Part shown: piece by piece, positions 1-8,795 of the stretch | Numbering within the stretch: position 1 is the first letter of the stretch | How the letters are laid out: each line of letters begins with the position of its first letter | Notes under the pieces: generated by a model | Database searches by the model: none | Told to the model about the DNA's origin: nothing | What the model saw: only the letters and a program-made list of their open reading frames with translations | Made by a program: the position numbers and the translations under genes | Source of the DNA: Streptomyces globosus | Lineage (GTDB): Bacteria; Actinomycetota; Actinomycetes; Streptomycetales; Streptomycetaceae | Assembly (NCBI RefSeq): GCF_003325375.1 | Contig: NZ_CP030862.1 | Span: 5,647,501 to 5,711,500 of the forward strand | Direction of reading: 5' to 3' | Length of the DNA stretch: 64,000 nucleotides

Positions 1-1
1 C

Positions 2-985
2 GAGGTGATCTTCACCTTCGACGGCGACGAGGCCGGGCAGAAGGCCGCGCTGCGCGCCTTCGAGGACGACCAGAAGTTCGCCGCCGAGACCTCGATCGCG
101 ATCACGCCCGGCGGCATGGACCCCTGCGACCTGCGCCTCGCGCAGGGCGACGGGGCGGTGGCGTCGCTGGTGGAGTCGCGGACCCCGCTGTTCGAGTTCG
201 CGCTGCGGCACATCGTCTCCCGGCACAACCTGGAGAACCCGGCCGGCCGGGCGGCCGCCCTCGACGAGGCGGCCCCGGTCGTCGCCAACATCAAGAACAT
301 CGCCATCCAGCACGAGTCGGCGGTCCAGCTGGCGGGCATGCTCGGCATCCGCGACGAGCAGTTCGTCGTGAAGCGGGTCGCGCAGCTCGCGCGCTGGGCC
401 CGCGAACGCGGCGGCCGGCCGAACGGCGACGGCCCCGGCCCCAGGCCGGCCTCGCCAAGGCGCCCGTACGAGGCCGTGCCCGCGCCGGCGGCGCCCGCCG
501 GCGGGCCCGCGCTGAACCTGCGCAGCCCCGCGCACCGCACCGAGCGCGAACTGCTCAAGCTGGCCCTGCAGCGCCCGGAGCTGGTCTCGCCCGCGTTCGA
601 CGCGTACGGGGTGGACGAGTTCACCGCCCCGCCGTACGCGGCGGTCCGGCAGGCCGTCCAGGACGCGGGCGGCGCCTCCGCCGGCGGGGACGGCTACCTG
701 GCCCGGGTCCGGGATGCCGCGCCGAACGACACGGTCCGCGCCCTCGTCACCGAACTCGCCGTGGAGGCCATCCACTCCAGGACGGTGGACGAGGTGTACG
801 CCGGCGTCCAGCTGGTCCAGGTCCGGCTGCGCGCGGTCGACCGCCGGGTCCACGAGATCACGGGCACCATGGCCCGCATGGGCCCGCACGCCCCGCCGGA
901 GCAGCTGGCGGCCGTGCAGGAGGAGCTGTGGGTGCTCCAGCAGTACGCGCAGCGCCTGCGCAACCGCGGCGCCGAAGGCCTGTGA
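2..985 (+). CDS. dnaG: DNA primase, C-terminal part (5' end outside window)
   Basis: DNA primase makes the RNA primers for DNA replication. Only the last 327 or so codons are present; the frame is already open at base 2, so the N-terminal zinc-binding domain and most of the catalytic core lie upstream of the window. The visible part opens in the TOPRIM fold with FDGDEAGQKAALRAF, where the two Asp residues are the metal-binding acids of the family. It continues through the end of the RNA polymerase domain (IKNIAIQHESAVQLAGMLGI), a Pro/Ala/Gly-rich linker around 420-510, and the C-terminal helical helicase-interaction domain, ending LQQYAQRLRNRGAEGL. The apparent GTG start at base 5 is an internal Val codon. 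The identification rests on the TOPRIM signature and domain order. Confidence 0.93.
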   Translation, partial: EVIFTFDGDEAGQKAALRAFEDDQKFAAETSIAITPGGMDPCDLRLAQGDGAVASLVESRTPLFEFALRHIVSRHNLENPAGRAAALDEAAPVVANIKNIAIQHESAVQLAGMLGIRDEQFVVKRVAQLARWARERGGRPNGDGPGPRPASPRRPYEAVPAPAAPAGGPALNLRSPAHRTERELLKLALQRPELVSPAFDAYGVDEFTAPPYAAVRQAVQDAGGASAGGDGYLARVRDAAPNDTVRALVTELAVEAIHSRTVDEVYAGVQLVQVRLRAVDRRVHEITGTMARMGPHAPPEQLAAVQEELWVLQQYAQRLRNRGAEGL

Positions 986-994
986 AGCCCGCCT

Positions 995-1462
995 TCAGCG
1001 GCTGAGCCAGTCCCCGCCCGGTATCCGGGTGCCCGACTTCCGCAGCCGCCGGGCCAGCGGCGCGGCCGCCAGGTACACCCAGGCCGCGGTGCGGGTGCCG
1101 TCGGGGCGGAGCGCGTCGCAGCGGACCCGGTCGTACAGGTTCCGCGGCAGCCCGGGGCCGTGGTACTCCTCCAGCCGGTCCAGTTCGGCCAGCAGCGCCC
1201 CGTACGCGCCCGGCGCCGCCGTGACCAGCTCGCCGACGACGTGGGCCCCCGGGTGCCGGACGGCGTACGGGTAGCCGGGGCCGTCGTACAGCTCGGCGCC
1301 GGGCAGCCGGGCGGGCTCCTCGGCCGCGGTGCGGCCGCGCAGGAACACCGCGTGGTTGGCCTCGCCGGGGCGCAGGGTCCCGTACACGAAGAACGGCAGC
1401 TCGGCGGCGGTGGCCGGCGGGCGGACCGCATGCGGGTCCTCGGGCCGGACGGACGGGCTCAC
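995..1462 (-). CDS. Gamma-glutamylcyclotransferase-family (AIG2/GGCT-like) protein
   Basis: A 155-residue protein of the gamma-glutamylcyclotransferase-like fold. Members cyclise gamma-glutamyl amines or act on related gamma-glutamyl compounds; the real substrate here is unknown. The signature FVYGTLRPGEANH (about residues 25-37) forms the family's substrate loop, and LDRLEEYHGPG (about 95-104) carries the acidic residue expected as catalytic base. A GTG start is chosen because GGGAGG lies 4 nt upstream. The gene converges on dnaG and its stop is only 9 nt from the dnaG stop. The N-terminal 20 residues are Pro/Ala-rich and probably disordered. Fold is fairly certain, reaction is not. Confidence 0.8.
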   Translation of the reverse strand: MSPSVRPEDPHAVRPPATAAELPFFVYGTLRPGEANHAVFLRGRTAAEEPARLPGAELYDGPGYPYAVRHPGAHVVGELVTAAPGAYGALLAELDRLEEYHGPGLPRNLYDRVRCDALRPDGTRTAAWVYLAAAPLARRLRKSGTRIPGGDWLSR

Positions 1463-1782
1463 TGGGCCTCCCTCGGGTGCGGCGGACGGGGACGGGGACG
1501 TGGCCGGGCGGGCCGCGTCTTCGGCGGCGGCCCGCGCGGTCCCGGCCGGGCCGCCTCCACGGTACGCACCGCGGCCCGGGCCCGGAACGGGGGTTCCGGC
1601 TCCGTGTCACCCGGACGGCGCCCGTACGGTACCCGTCGCCCGTTCGGCCCAGCCCCCGGCCCGTGACCAGCGCGGACGCCGGCGCACTGGCTATGGCCTG
1701 ACGCACCATCAGCATGCGGTGGGGGCGCGGGCCGGGTTACCACGGGAGCACGCCCCGTGTCCGTGTGCCACCAGGAGCCGCC
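1463..1782. other. Divergent intergenic region, no gene seen
   Basis: 320 nt between two divergently transcribed genes. It should hold both promoters, but I find no convincing -35/-10 pair, operator or RNA gene in this GC-rich stretch. Confidence 0.5.
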
Positions 1783-2301
1783 ATGCGACGCCGCACCGCC
1801 CGTGTGCTCACCGCGACCGCGCTCACCGCCGCCGCGGTCGCCTGCCAGTCCGCCGGGGCGGCGGGTTTCGCCCCGGGCGACTTCGCCGTGCTGGAGGTGT
1901 GGCCGAAGAAGGCGGCGCCGGGTGCCATGGTCACCGCGAACACGACCGCCTGCGGGTCGGGCGGGCATGCGGACGGCGACGCCACCATGGTCGGCGGCGG
2001 CCGTTTCAAGCTGGTCCGGGGCACGCACGAGGAGGTCGCCGTCGGGCAGTTCCAGGTCGCCGGCGGCACCCGCCCGGGTACGTACGCCATCGGCGCCACC
2101 TGCGCGAACGGCACGTACGCCACCGGAAATCTGGAAGTCACCGAACGCGGCCCGCAGGGCCACGTCCGCACGGGTGTCGGCGGTGGCACGACCACCGCCG
2201 CGGACCCCGCCAAGATCACGGCGGGAGCGGCCGTCCTGGCCGCGGCCGCCGTCGGCGGTACCTGGCTCCTGCGTCGCCGGGCGAGCGGCACGCAGGGCTG
2301 A
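1783..2301 (+). CDS. Small exported protein with C-terminal membrane anchor
   Basis: A 172-residue protein that I cannot assign to a named family. It has an N-terminal signal (RRRTARVLTATALTAAAVAC, about residues 2-21), a central region probably rich in beta strands (about 27-125) with two Cys (TACGSG and ATCANG) that could form a disulfide outside the cell, a short Gly/Thr spacer, and a C-terminal hydrophobic helix (AGAAVLAAAAVGGTWLL) followed by RRR, typical of a cell-surface anchor. The ATG at 1783 follows GGAG by 5 nt. A sortase gene lies 140 nt downstream, but no LPXTG or LAXTG motif precedes the anchor helix, so a sortase-substrate relation is not shown. A hairpin separates the two genes. 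Confidence 0.75.
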   Translation: MRRRTARVLTATALTAAAVACQSAGAAGFAPGDFAVLEVWPKKAAPGAMVTANTTACGSGGHADGDATMVGGGRFKLVRGTHEEVAVGQFQVAGGTRPGTYAIGATCANGTYATGNLEVTERGPQGHVRTGVGGGTTTAADPAKITAGAAVLAAAAVGGTWLLRRRASGTQG

Positions 2302-2354
2302 GGGGCGCCCGCCGCGGCCCCCGGCCGCGGCCCCGACCCGGTACCGTCCCCCGC

Positions 2355-2395
2355 CGCCCGGCCCCGCGAGGTCCCCCCGTTCGCGGGGCCGGGCG
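2355..2395 (+). terminator. Hairpin between exported protein and sortase genes
   Basis: Perfect 15-bp inverted repeat (CGCCCGGCCCCGCGA at 2355-2369 and its complement at 2381-2395) with an 11-nt loop. No T-run follows, as is common in streptomycetes. It may attenuate rather than stop transcription into the sortase gene. Confidence 0.55.
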
Positions 2396-2441
2396 ACGGC
2401 CCGTCCCACGCAGTGCACACCGACCGCCGAGGGGGTCGTCC

Positions 2442-3068
2442 ATGGGCACCGGCCAGGCCGGCCGCGGCGGGATCGTCGCGCTCACCGCCTGCATCGGCAT
2501 CTGGCTCGTCGGCAGCGGCACCGCGGAGCGCATCGGCCCCCCGCTGCCCTCCCCCGCCGAGGCGCTGGCCGGGGGCGGGCAGCCGGGCTACCCCGGCGGG
2601 ATCGACCCGCTGCCCGGATCCCCGCCCGTCCGCGTACGGATCCCCTCCATCGGCGTGGACGCCCCGCTGACCGGGCTCGGGCTCGGCGCCGACGGCAGCC
2701 TCGACGTGCCGCCCCCGGCCCGGCGCGACCTGGCGGGCTGGTACCGCGACGGCGCGACCCCCGGCGCGGTGGGCACGGCCGTGGTCGTCGGCCACGTCGA
2801 CCACGCCTCCGGCCCGGCGGTCTTCTACCGGCTGGGGGCGCTGCGGCGCGGCGCCGCGATCGAGGTGCGGAGGGCCGACGGGCGCACCGCCGTGTTCACG
2901 GTCCACGCGGTCGAGGTGTACGACGCCGACCGCTTCCCGGACACCCGCGTGTACGGGCCGTCGCCCCGCGCCGAGCTGCGGGTGATCACCTGTGGCGGGG
3001 ACTTCTCGCCGCGCACCGGCTACGAGGGCAACGTGGTCGTCTTCGCGCACCTGACGGGCACGTACTGA
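2442..3068 (+). CDS. Class F-type sortase
   Basis: A 208-residue sortase, a membrane-bound cysteine transpeptidase of the outer face of the cytoplasmic membrane. An N-terminal hydrophobic segment (GIVALTACIGIWLVGSG, about residues 10-26) acts as signal or anchor. The catalytic triad is visible: His118 in VVGHVDH, Cys184 in VITCGGDF and Arg191 in SPRTGYEGN. The RIPSIGVDAPL stretch (about 66-76) is the usual start of the sortase beta barrel. Short length and sequence pattern fit the actinobacterial class F group, whose substrates are mostly unknown. The ATG at 2442 lacks a strong Shine-Dalgarno but is the only sensible start before the membrane helix. Its partner may be the anchored protein just upstream. 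Confidence 0.88.
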   Translation: MGTGQAGRGGIVALTACIGIWLVGSGTAERIGPPLPSPAEALAGGGQPGYPGGIDPLPGSPPVRVRIPSIGVDAPLTGLGLGADGSLDVPPPARRDLAGWYRDGATPGAVGTAVVVGHVDHASGPAVFYRLGALRRGAAIEVRRADGRTAVFTVHAVEVYDADRFPDTRVYGPSPRAELRVITCGGDFSPRTGYEGNVVVFAHLTGTY

Positions 3069-3081
3069 CGGTGTCGGCGCC

Positions 3082-3107
3082 CCGGCGCCCGCCTGGCCGG
3101 GCGCCGG
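3082..3107. terminator. Bidirectional terminator hairpin
   Basis: Perfect 10-bp inverted repeat (CCGGCGCCCG, 6-nt loop, complement) between the convergent sortase and TauE/SafE genes. Confidence 0.6.
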
Positions 3108-3140
3108 TCGCGGGGCGCGGGGCGCTGCGGGCGGCGGGCC

Positions 3141-3917
3141 TCAGCCCCACTGCTCGAAGCCGAGCTTGACCACCAGGGCGCCGACGACGCTCAGGAGCAC
3201 GCCGCGGACGAAGCCGCTGCCCTTCTTCAGCGCCATGCGGGCGCCGATCATGCTGCCGGCCAGGTTGAACACGGCCATCAGCGCGGCCAGCTGCCAGAGC
3301 ACCATGCCCTGGTAGGCGAACATCGCGAGCGCGCCCGCGTTCGTGCACACGTTGACGATCTTCGCGGTGGCGGAGGCGGTGACGAGGTCGAGGTGGAGCA
3401 GGGCGGTCAGCGCGAGCACGAGGAAGGTGCCGGTGCCGGGACCGATGAGCCCGTCGTAGAAGCCGATGCCCAGCCCGGCCAGGCCGATGGCGAGCAGGAC
3501 GCGCTGCCGGCTCACCGGGGAGGCCGACGGGGCCGTGCCGAAGGCGGGCCGGAAGGCGACGAACGCGCCGACGACGAGGAGCACCGCCATGATCAGCGGG
3601 CGGAGGGCGTCCTTGCTGATCCCGCCGGCCAGGGCGGCGCCGCCTGCGGATCCGGCGACGGCCGCCGTGCCGATCCTGAAGGCGAGCCGCACGTCCACGG
3701 GCGCCTTGCGCAGGTACGTCACGGCGGCGCCGGTCGTGCCGACGACGGCGACGGCCTTGTTGGTGCCGAGGACGGTGGCAGGGTGGGCGTGGGGCAGGCC
3801 GAGGAGCAGGGCCGGCAGGAGGAGCAGGCCGCCGCCTCCCACCACGGCGTCGATCCAGCCCGCTGCGGCGGCCGCCGCACACAGGACGATGAGCATGGTC
3901 GTTGATATGTCAGGCAC
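3141..3917 (-). CDS. TauE/SafE-family membrane transporter
   Basis: A 258-residue integral membrane protein of the TauE/SafE (DUF81) family, whose known members move sulfite or small organosulfur anions. Hydrophobic helices are visible at about residues 7-27, 35-50, 75-98, 104-122, 140-165, 190-215 and 225-250, and the first helix ends in AAGWIDAVVGGGGLLLLP, the family's Gly-rich motif. The protein starts at ATG 3917 and faces the nitrite reductase operon across a 191-nt divergent spacer. Nitrite and sulfite assimilation both use siroheme enzymes, so a link is possible but speculative. Substrate is not determinable from sequence. Confidence 0.85.
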   Translation of the reverse strand: MPDISTTMLIVLCAAAAAAGWIDAVVGGGGLLLLPALLLGLPHAHPATVLGTNKAVAVVGTTGAAVTYLRKAPVDVRLAFRIGTAAVAGSAGGAALAGGISKDALRPLIMAVLLVVGAFVAFRPAFGTAPSASPVSRQRVLLAIGLAGLGIGFYDGLIGPGTGTFLVLALTALLHLDLVTASATAKIVNVCTNAGALAMFAYQGMVLWQLAALMAVFNLAGSMIGARMALKKGSGFVRGVLLSVVGALVVKLGFEQWG

Positions 3918-4048
3918 ACGAAGACCCTAGGGACGAGGTCCGTGCAGCACCCAACGATCGTCGGAAACTTGCGCAAAGGTTGAGGTTGGGGGCCTTCCGG
4001 CGGCCCGGAGCGGCCTCACGGCGGGTCCGGCGCGGCGCTGAGGCAGGC

Positions 4049-4086
4049 GTTCCGTTCGGGTAACAAGCGTGATGCCGCGGGGAAAC
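4049..4086 (+). promoter_or_regulatory. Possible GlnR binding array upstream of nitrite reductase operon
   Basis: Four pentamers spaced exactly 11 bp apart: GTTCC, GTAAC (4060-4064), GATGC and GAAAC (4082-4086). GlnR boxes in streptomycetes follow gTnAC-n6-GaAAC, and nirB is an established GlnR target. Only the second and fourth units match a half-site well, so this is a candidate. Confidence 0.4.
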
Positions 4087-4108
4087 AGCCTCCCCGCACG
4101 CTCGTGCC

Positions 4109-5464
4109 ATGACCTCGGAACAGCAGCGCGTGGTGGTGATCGGCGGCGGTCTCGCGGGCCTCAGGCTCGCGGAGCGGCTCGGCGGCTCCCCGGCCGTGCG
4201 GGTCGCCGTCCTCGGCGAGGAGCCGCACGTCCCGTACAACCGGGTCCTGCTCGCCGAGGTGCTGGCGGGCCGGTACGCCCCGGAGGTGGCGGCGCTCCCC
4301 GAGCCCGGAGCGGTACTGCGGCGCGGGGTGCGGGCGGTGAGGATCGACCGGGCCGACCGGACGGTGCACTGCGACGACGGCAGCACGGAGCCGTACGACA
4401 CCCTGGTGCTGGCCACCGGCTCCAACCCGGTGCTGCCGCCGCTGCGCGGCCTGTTCGACCCCGGCGGCGCGCCCGCCGCGTCGGCCCCGGGCCGGGAACT
4501 CCCCGACGGGGTGCACGCGTTCCGCACCATGGACGACTGCCTCGCCCTGTCGGCGGCGGTGGCAGCCGGGACGGCCGTGCGCGCCGTGGTGATCGGCGGC
4601 GGCCTGCTCGGCGTGTCCGCAGCCCGCGCGCTGGCCGAGCGGGGCGCCCAGGTCGTCCTCGCCCAGCAGGGCGAGCGGCTGATGGAGCGCCAGCTGGACG
4701 AGGGCGCCGCGGCGCTGCTGCACGCCCACCTGGCCGGCCTGGGCATCGAGATCCACACCGAGTGCCGGGTGCGCGGACTGACCACCGCCCCCGTCCCGGC
4801 CGGATCCGCGGCCGGGCCCGGGCCCGCCGGCCGGCGCCGGGTCACCGGCGTGGAGCTCGCCGACGGCTACCGGCTCGACGCCGACGTCGTCGTCCTGGCC
4901 TGCGGCGTACGGCCCCGCACCGGCCTGGCCCGCGCGGCCGGCCTGGAGGTCCGCACCGGCATCGTCGTGGACGACCTGCTGCGCACCGGCGACCCGGCGA
5001 TCCACGCCATCGGCGACTGCGCCGAGCACGCCGGCCGCGTGTACGGCCTCGCGGGTGCGGCGCTGGAGCAGGCCGACGCCCTCGCCGCCGTCCTGGCCGG
5101 CACCGCGCCCGGCCCCCACCCGCCCCGCACCGGAGGCCCCGCGCCTTCGACCGCGCCCGCATCCGCGCCGCCGCAGTACACCGGGACGCGCGCCCTCACC
5201 CGCCTCACCCTCTCGGCGGGCGGCGGGGGCACCCTCGACCTCGCCGCCTTCGGCGAGACCGACGCGCTCCCCGGCGACGACGTGCTCCGGCTCTCCGACG
5301 CCACCCGCCGCACCTACCGGAAGGTCGTCGTCCGCGGCGACCGCCTCGTCGGCGGCGTCCTCCTCGGCGAACTCTCCAGCGTCGCGGCACTGGCCCGCAG
5401 CTGGGAGGACGAGGAGGCCCTGACCGACCTGTTCCACCTGATCACCGACGACGGAGGCTCCTGA
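4109..5464 (+). CDS. FAD/NAD(P)H oxidoreductase of the nitrite reductase operon
   Basis: A 451-residue flavoprotein of the pyridine nucleotide-disulfide oxidoreductase fold, resembling the N-terminal half of NirB. It has an FAD dinucleotide motif VVVIGGGLAGLRLAE at residues 8-22, a second Rossmann motif VVIGGGLLGVSAARAL in the middle for NAD(P)H, and the FAD-ribityl motif AIHAIGDCAEHAG. No siroheme or iron-sulfur cysteine motifs are present. The stop lies 2 nt before the nirB ATG, so the two are translationally coupled. A Pro/Ala-rich insert at about 330-355 splits off the C-terminal domain. Most likely it supplies electrons to, or works beside, nitrite reductase; a rubredoxin- or ferredoxin-reductase role is the alternative. 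Confidence 0.82.
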   Translation: MTSEQQRVVVIGGGLAGLRLAERLGGSPAVRVAVLGEEPHVPYNRVLLAEVLAGRYAPEVAALPEPGAVLRRGVRAVRIDRADRTVHCDDGSTEPYDTLVLATGSNPVLPPLRGLFDPGGAPAASAPGRELPDGVHAFRTMDDCLALSAAVAAGTAVRAVVIGGGLLGVSAARALAERGAQVVLAQQGERLMERQLDEGAAALLHAHLAGLGIEIHTECRVRGLTTAPVPAGSAAGPGPAGRRRVTGVELADGYRLDADVVVLACGVRPRTGLARAAGLEVRTGIVVDDLLRTGDPAIHAIGDCAEHAGRVYGLAGAALEQADALAAVLAGTAPGPHPPRTGGPAPSTAPASAPPQYTGTRALTRLTLSAGGGGTLDLAAFGETDALPGDDVLRLSDATRRTYRKVVVRGDRLVGGVLLGELSSVAALARSWEDEEALTDLFHLITDDGGS

Positions 5465-5466
5465 TC

Positions 5467-8016
5467 ATGGCCGCACCCACGCCCACCCCCGCCATCGTGC
5501 TCATCGGCCACGGCATGGTCGGCCAGCGCTACCTGGAGGCACTCGCCGAGCGCGGGGCCACCGCCACGCACCGGATCACCGTGCTGTGCGAGGAGCCCCG
5601 GCCGGCGTACGACCGCGTGCACCTCACCTCGTACTTCTCCGGCACGACCCCGGAGGAGCTGTCCATGACGCCCGCCGGGTTCATGGAGCAGCACGGCATC
5701 GACCTGCGGCTCGGCGACCCCGCCGAGAGCATCGACCGCAAGGCCCGTACCGTCACCTCGCGGTCCGGGAGCGTGATCCCGTACGACGTGCTCGTCCTGG
5801 CGACCGGCAGCTATCCGTTCGTGCCGCCCGTGCCCGGCAAGGACGCGCCCGGCTGCTTCGTGTACCGCACCGTCGAGGACCTCCTCGCGATCGAGGAGTA
5901 CGCCAAGACCCGCACCACCGGCGCCGTCGTCGGCGGCGGGCTGCTCGGCCTGGAAGCGGCCGGCGCCCTCCAGGGCCTCGGGCTGTCCTCCCGCATCGTG
6001 GAGTTCGCGCCGCGCCTGATGCCGGTCCAGGTCGACGAGGGCGGCGGTGCGGCCCTGCTGCGCACCATCGAGGCGATGGGCCTGACGGTCCACACGGGCG
6101 TCGGCACGCAGGAGGTCCTCACCGGGCCGGACGGGCACGTGCGGGGCATGCTCCTGTCCGACGGCTCCACGGTCGACACCGAGCTCGTCGTCTTCTCCGC
6201 GGGCGTCCGGCCCCGCGACCAGCTGGCGCGCGAGGCGGGCCTGTCCGTCGGCGAGCGCGGCGGCATCGCCGTGGACGCCCGCTGCCGCACCTCCGACCCG
6301 CACGTGTACGCCATCGGCGAGTGCGCGCTGGCCTCCGACGGCCGCGTGTACGGGCTGGTCGCCCCCGGCTACGAGATGGCCGAGACCGCCGCCGAGGACC
6401 TGCTGGGCCGCGACAAGGAGTTCACCGGCGCCGACCTGTCGACCAAGCTCAAGCTCCTCGGCGTGGACGTGGCCTCCTTCGGCGACGCCCACGGCACGAC
6501 CGCCGACTGCCTCGACGTCGTCTACTCCGACTCCCGCTCCGGCGTCTACAAGAAGCTCGTCGTCTCCCCCGACGGGGTCCTGCTCGGCGGCGTCCTCGTC
6601 GGCGACGCCGACTCCTACGGCCTGCTGCGCCCGCTGACCGGCAGCGTGCCGCCCGTCAGCCCCGACCAGCTGGTCCTGCCCGCGGGCCTCGGGCCTGCGA
6701 CGCAGCTGGGCCCCTCCGCGCTGCCCGACTCCGCGGTGATCTGCTCCTGCCACAACGTCACGAAGAAGGAGATCACCGCCTGCACCACCCTCCCCGAGGT
6801 CAAGAAGTGCACCAAGGCCGGCACCGGCTGCGGCAGCTGCGTCAAGGTCATCGGCCAGCTGCTGCCCGCCTCCACGGACAAGGGGCTGTGCGGCTGCTTC
6901 CCCTTCACCCGCGCCGAGCTGTACGAGATCGTCCGGACCCGGCGGCTGACCACGTACGAGCAGCTCCTCGACGGGCACGGCCGGGACTCGGCGCGCGGCA
7001 GCGACGGCTGCGACGTCTGCAAGCCGGCCGTCGGCTCGATCATCGCGTCCCTCGCGCCGACGCTCGGCGCCAGCGGGTACGTCCTGGACGGCGAGCAGGC
7101 CGCCCTGCAGGACACCAATGACCACTTCCTCGCGAACCTCCAGCGCAACGGCTCCTACTCGGTCGTGCCGCGCATCCCGGGCGGGGAGATCAGCCCGGAG
7201 AAGCTCATCGTGATCGGCGAGGTCGCGCGGGAGTTCGGGCTGTACACGAAGATCACCGGCGGGCAGCGGATCGACCTGTTCGGGGCGAGCGTGGACCAGC
7301 TGCCGCGGATCTGGGCGCGGCTGGTGGACGCCGGCTTCGAGTCCGGGCACGCGTACGGCAAGGCGCTGCGGACCGTGAAGTCCTGCGTGGGGCAGACGTG
7401 GTGCCGCTACGGGGTCCAGGACAGCGTGCGGATGGCGATCGACCTGGAGCTGCGCTACCGGGGCCTGCGCGCGCCCCACAAGCTGAAGTCGGCGGTGTCC
7501 GGGTGCGCCCGCGAGTGCGCGGAGGCGCAGAGCAAGGACTTCGGGGTGATCGCGACGGCGAACGGCTGGAACCTGTACGTCGGCGGGAACGGCGGGGCCA
7601 CGCCGCGCCACGCCGACCTCCTCGCCCAGGACCTCTCGGACGCCGAACTGGTGCGGCTCATCGACCGGTTCCTGATGTTCTACATCCGCACCGCCGACCG
7701 GCTGGAGCGCACCTCGGCCTGGCTGGACCGGCTTGAGGGCGGCCTGGACCACCTGCGGGACGTGGTGGTCCACGACTCGCTCGGCCTGTGCGCCGAACTG
7801 GAGGCGCTGATGGCCGACCACGTCTCGAACTACCGCGACGAATGGGCCGAGACGCTGGAGGACCCCGAGCGGCTGCGCCGGTTCGTCTCGTTCGTCAACG
7901 CGCCCGGCGCCCCGGACCCCACGGTCCGGTTCGTGCCCGAGCGCGACCAGGTCAAGCCCGACCTGGCCGTACTGGACCGGCAGCTGCCGCTGGAAGTTGT
8001 GGGAGGCACCCGATGA
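5467..8016 (+). CDS. nirB: Assimilatory nitrite reductase [NAD(P)H], large subunit
   Basis: An 849-residue NirB, which reduces nitrite to ammonium in the cytoplasm with NAD(P)H, using FAD, an iron-sulfur cluster and siroheme. Order of domains: FAD/NAD oxidoreductase (residues 1 to about 400, ATGSYPFVPP, VVGGGLLGLEAAGAL, YAIGECA), a BFD-like [2Fe-2S] region near 425-465 (ICSCHNVTKKEI, GTGCGSCVK), a further Cys-containing segment (GLCGCFPFTRAELY, GCDVCKP), then two nitrite/sulfite reductase ferredoxin-like halves and the siroheme-[4Fe-4S] site, with cysteines in KSCVGQTWCRYG (about 640-646) and SGCARECAEA (about 678-682). Length matches the family. The ATG at 5467 is 2 nt after the preceding stop, and the gene overlaps nirD by ATGA. 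Confidence 0.96.
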   Translation: MAAPTPTPAIVLIGHGMVGQRYLEALAERGATATHRITVLCEEPRPAYDRVHLTSYFSGTTPEELSMTPAGFMEQHGIDLRLGDPAESIDRKARTVTSRSGSVIPYDVLVLATGSYPFVPPVPGKDAPGCFVYRTVEDLLAIEEYAKTRTTGAVVGGGLLGLEAAGALQGLGLSSRIVEFAPRLMPVQVDEGGGAALLRTIEAMGLTVHTGVGTQEVLTGPDGHVRGMLLSDGSTVDTELVVFSAGVRPRDQLAREAGLSVGERGGIAVDARCRTSDPHVYAIGECALASDGRVYGLVAPGYEMAETAAEDLLGRDKEFTGADLSTKLKLLGVDVASFGDAHGTTADCLDVVYSDSRSGVYKKLVVSPDGVLLGGVLVGDADSYGLLRPLTGSVPPVSPDQLVLPAGLGPATQLGPSALPDSAVICSCHNVTKKEITACTTLPEVKKCTKAGTGCGSCVKVIGQLLPASTDKGLCGCFPFTRAELYEIVRTRRLTTYEQLLDGHGRDSARGSDGCDVCKPAVGSIIASLAPTLGASGYVLDGEQAALQDTNDHFLANLQRNGSYSVVPRIPGGEISPEKLIVIGEVAREFGLYTKITGGQRIDLFGASVDQLPRIWARLVDAGFESGHAYGKALRTVKSCVGQTWCRYGVQDSVRMAIDLELRYRGLRAPHKLKSAVSGCARECAEAQSKDFGVIATANGWNLYVGGNGGATPRHADLLAQDLSDAELVRLIDRFLMFYIRTADRLERTSAWLDRLEGGLDHLRDVVVHDSLGLCAELEALMADHVSNYRDEWAETLEDPERLRRFVSFVNAPGAPDPTVRFVPERDQVKPDLAVLDRQLPLEVVGGTR

Positions 8017-8360
8017 TGACCGTGGAACTCAAGGTGGACGAGGGCTGGCTGACGGTGTGCGAGCTGTCCGAGATGACGCCCGGGCGGGGGGTGGCGGTGC
8101 TGCTGCCGGACGGGGGCCAGGCCGCGGTGTTCCTCGGCCGCTCGGGGTGGACGTACGCCGTCGACAACCGGGACCCGTTCACGGGGGCGTCGGTGCTCTC
8201 CCGGGGGCTGGTCGGCTGCGTGGAGGGCAGGCCGTTCGTGGCGTCGCCGCTGCTCAAGCAGCGCTTCGACCTGGAGACGGGCCGGTGCCTGGACGACGAG
8301 GAGGTGGCGGTCCGGACCTACCCGGTGCGGACCGCCGCCACCTCCACCGCCGTCGCCTGA
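8013..8360 (+). CDS. nirD: Nitrite reductase [NAD(P)H], small subunit
   Basis: A 115-residue NirD, the small partner of NirB. It has the Rieske-like beta fold (VFLGRSGWTYAVDNRDPFTGASVLSRG, then LVGCVEGRPFVASPLLKQRFDLETGRCLD) but lacks the Cys-x-His/Cys-xx-His ligands of true Rieske proteins, as is normal for NirD. The ATG at 8013 overlaps the nirB stop by 4 nt; a second ATG at 8016 is an equal alternative. It is the last gene of the operon; a short hairpin (GGCCGCC with its complement, 8362-8380) follows and could end transcription. Confidence 0.94.
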   Translation: MMTVELKVDEGWLTVCELSEMTPGRGVAVLLPDGGQAAVFLGRSGWTYAVDNRDPFTGASVLSRGLVGCVEGRPFVASPLLKQRFDLETGRCLDDEEVAVRTYPVRTAATSTAVA

Positions 8361-8361
8361 G

Positions 8362-8380
8362 GGCCGCCGCCGGGGCGGCC
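8362..8380. terminator. Short terminator-like hairpin
   Basis: 7-bp perfect stem with a 5-nt loop between convergent nirD and the VOC gene. Confidence 0.45.
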
Positions 8381-8387
8381 GGCCGGC

Positions 8388-8795
<408 letters not shown>

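Noticed and set aside
1329..2441. Extension of the sortase frame upstream to 1329
   Set aside because: Would overlap the small exported protein in another frame; the ATG at 2442 directly before the membrane helix is the sensible start.
5314..7821. 835-residue open frame opposite nirB
   Set aside because: Antisense to a clearly functional gene; no motifs.
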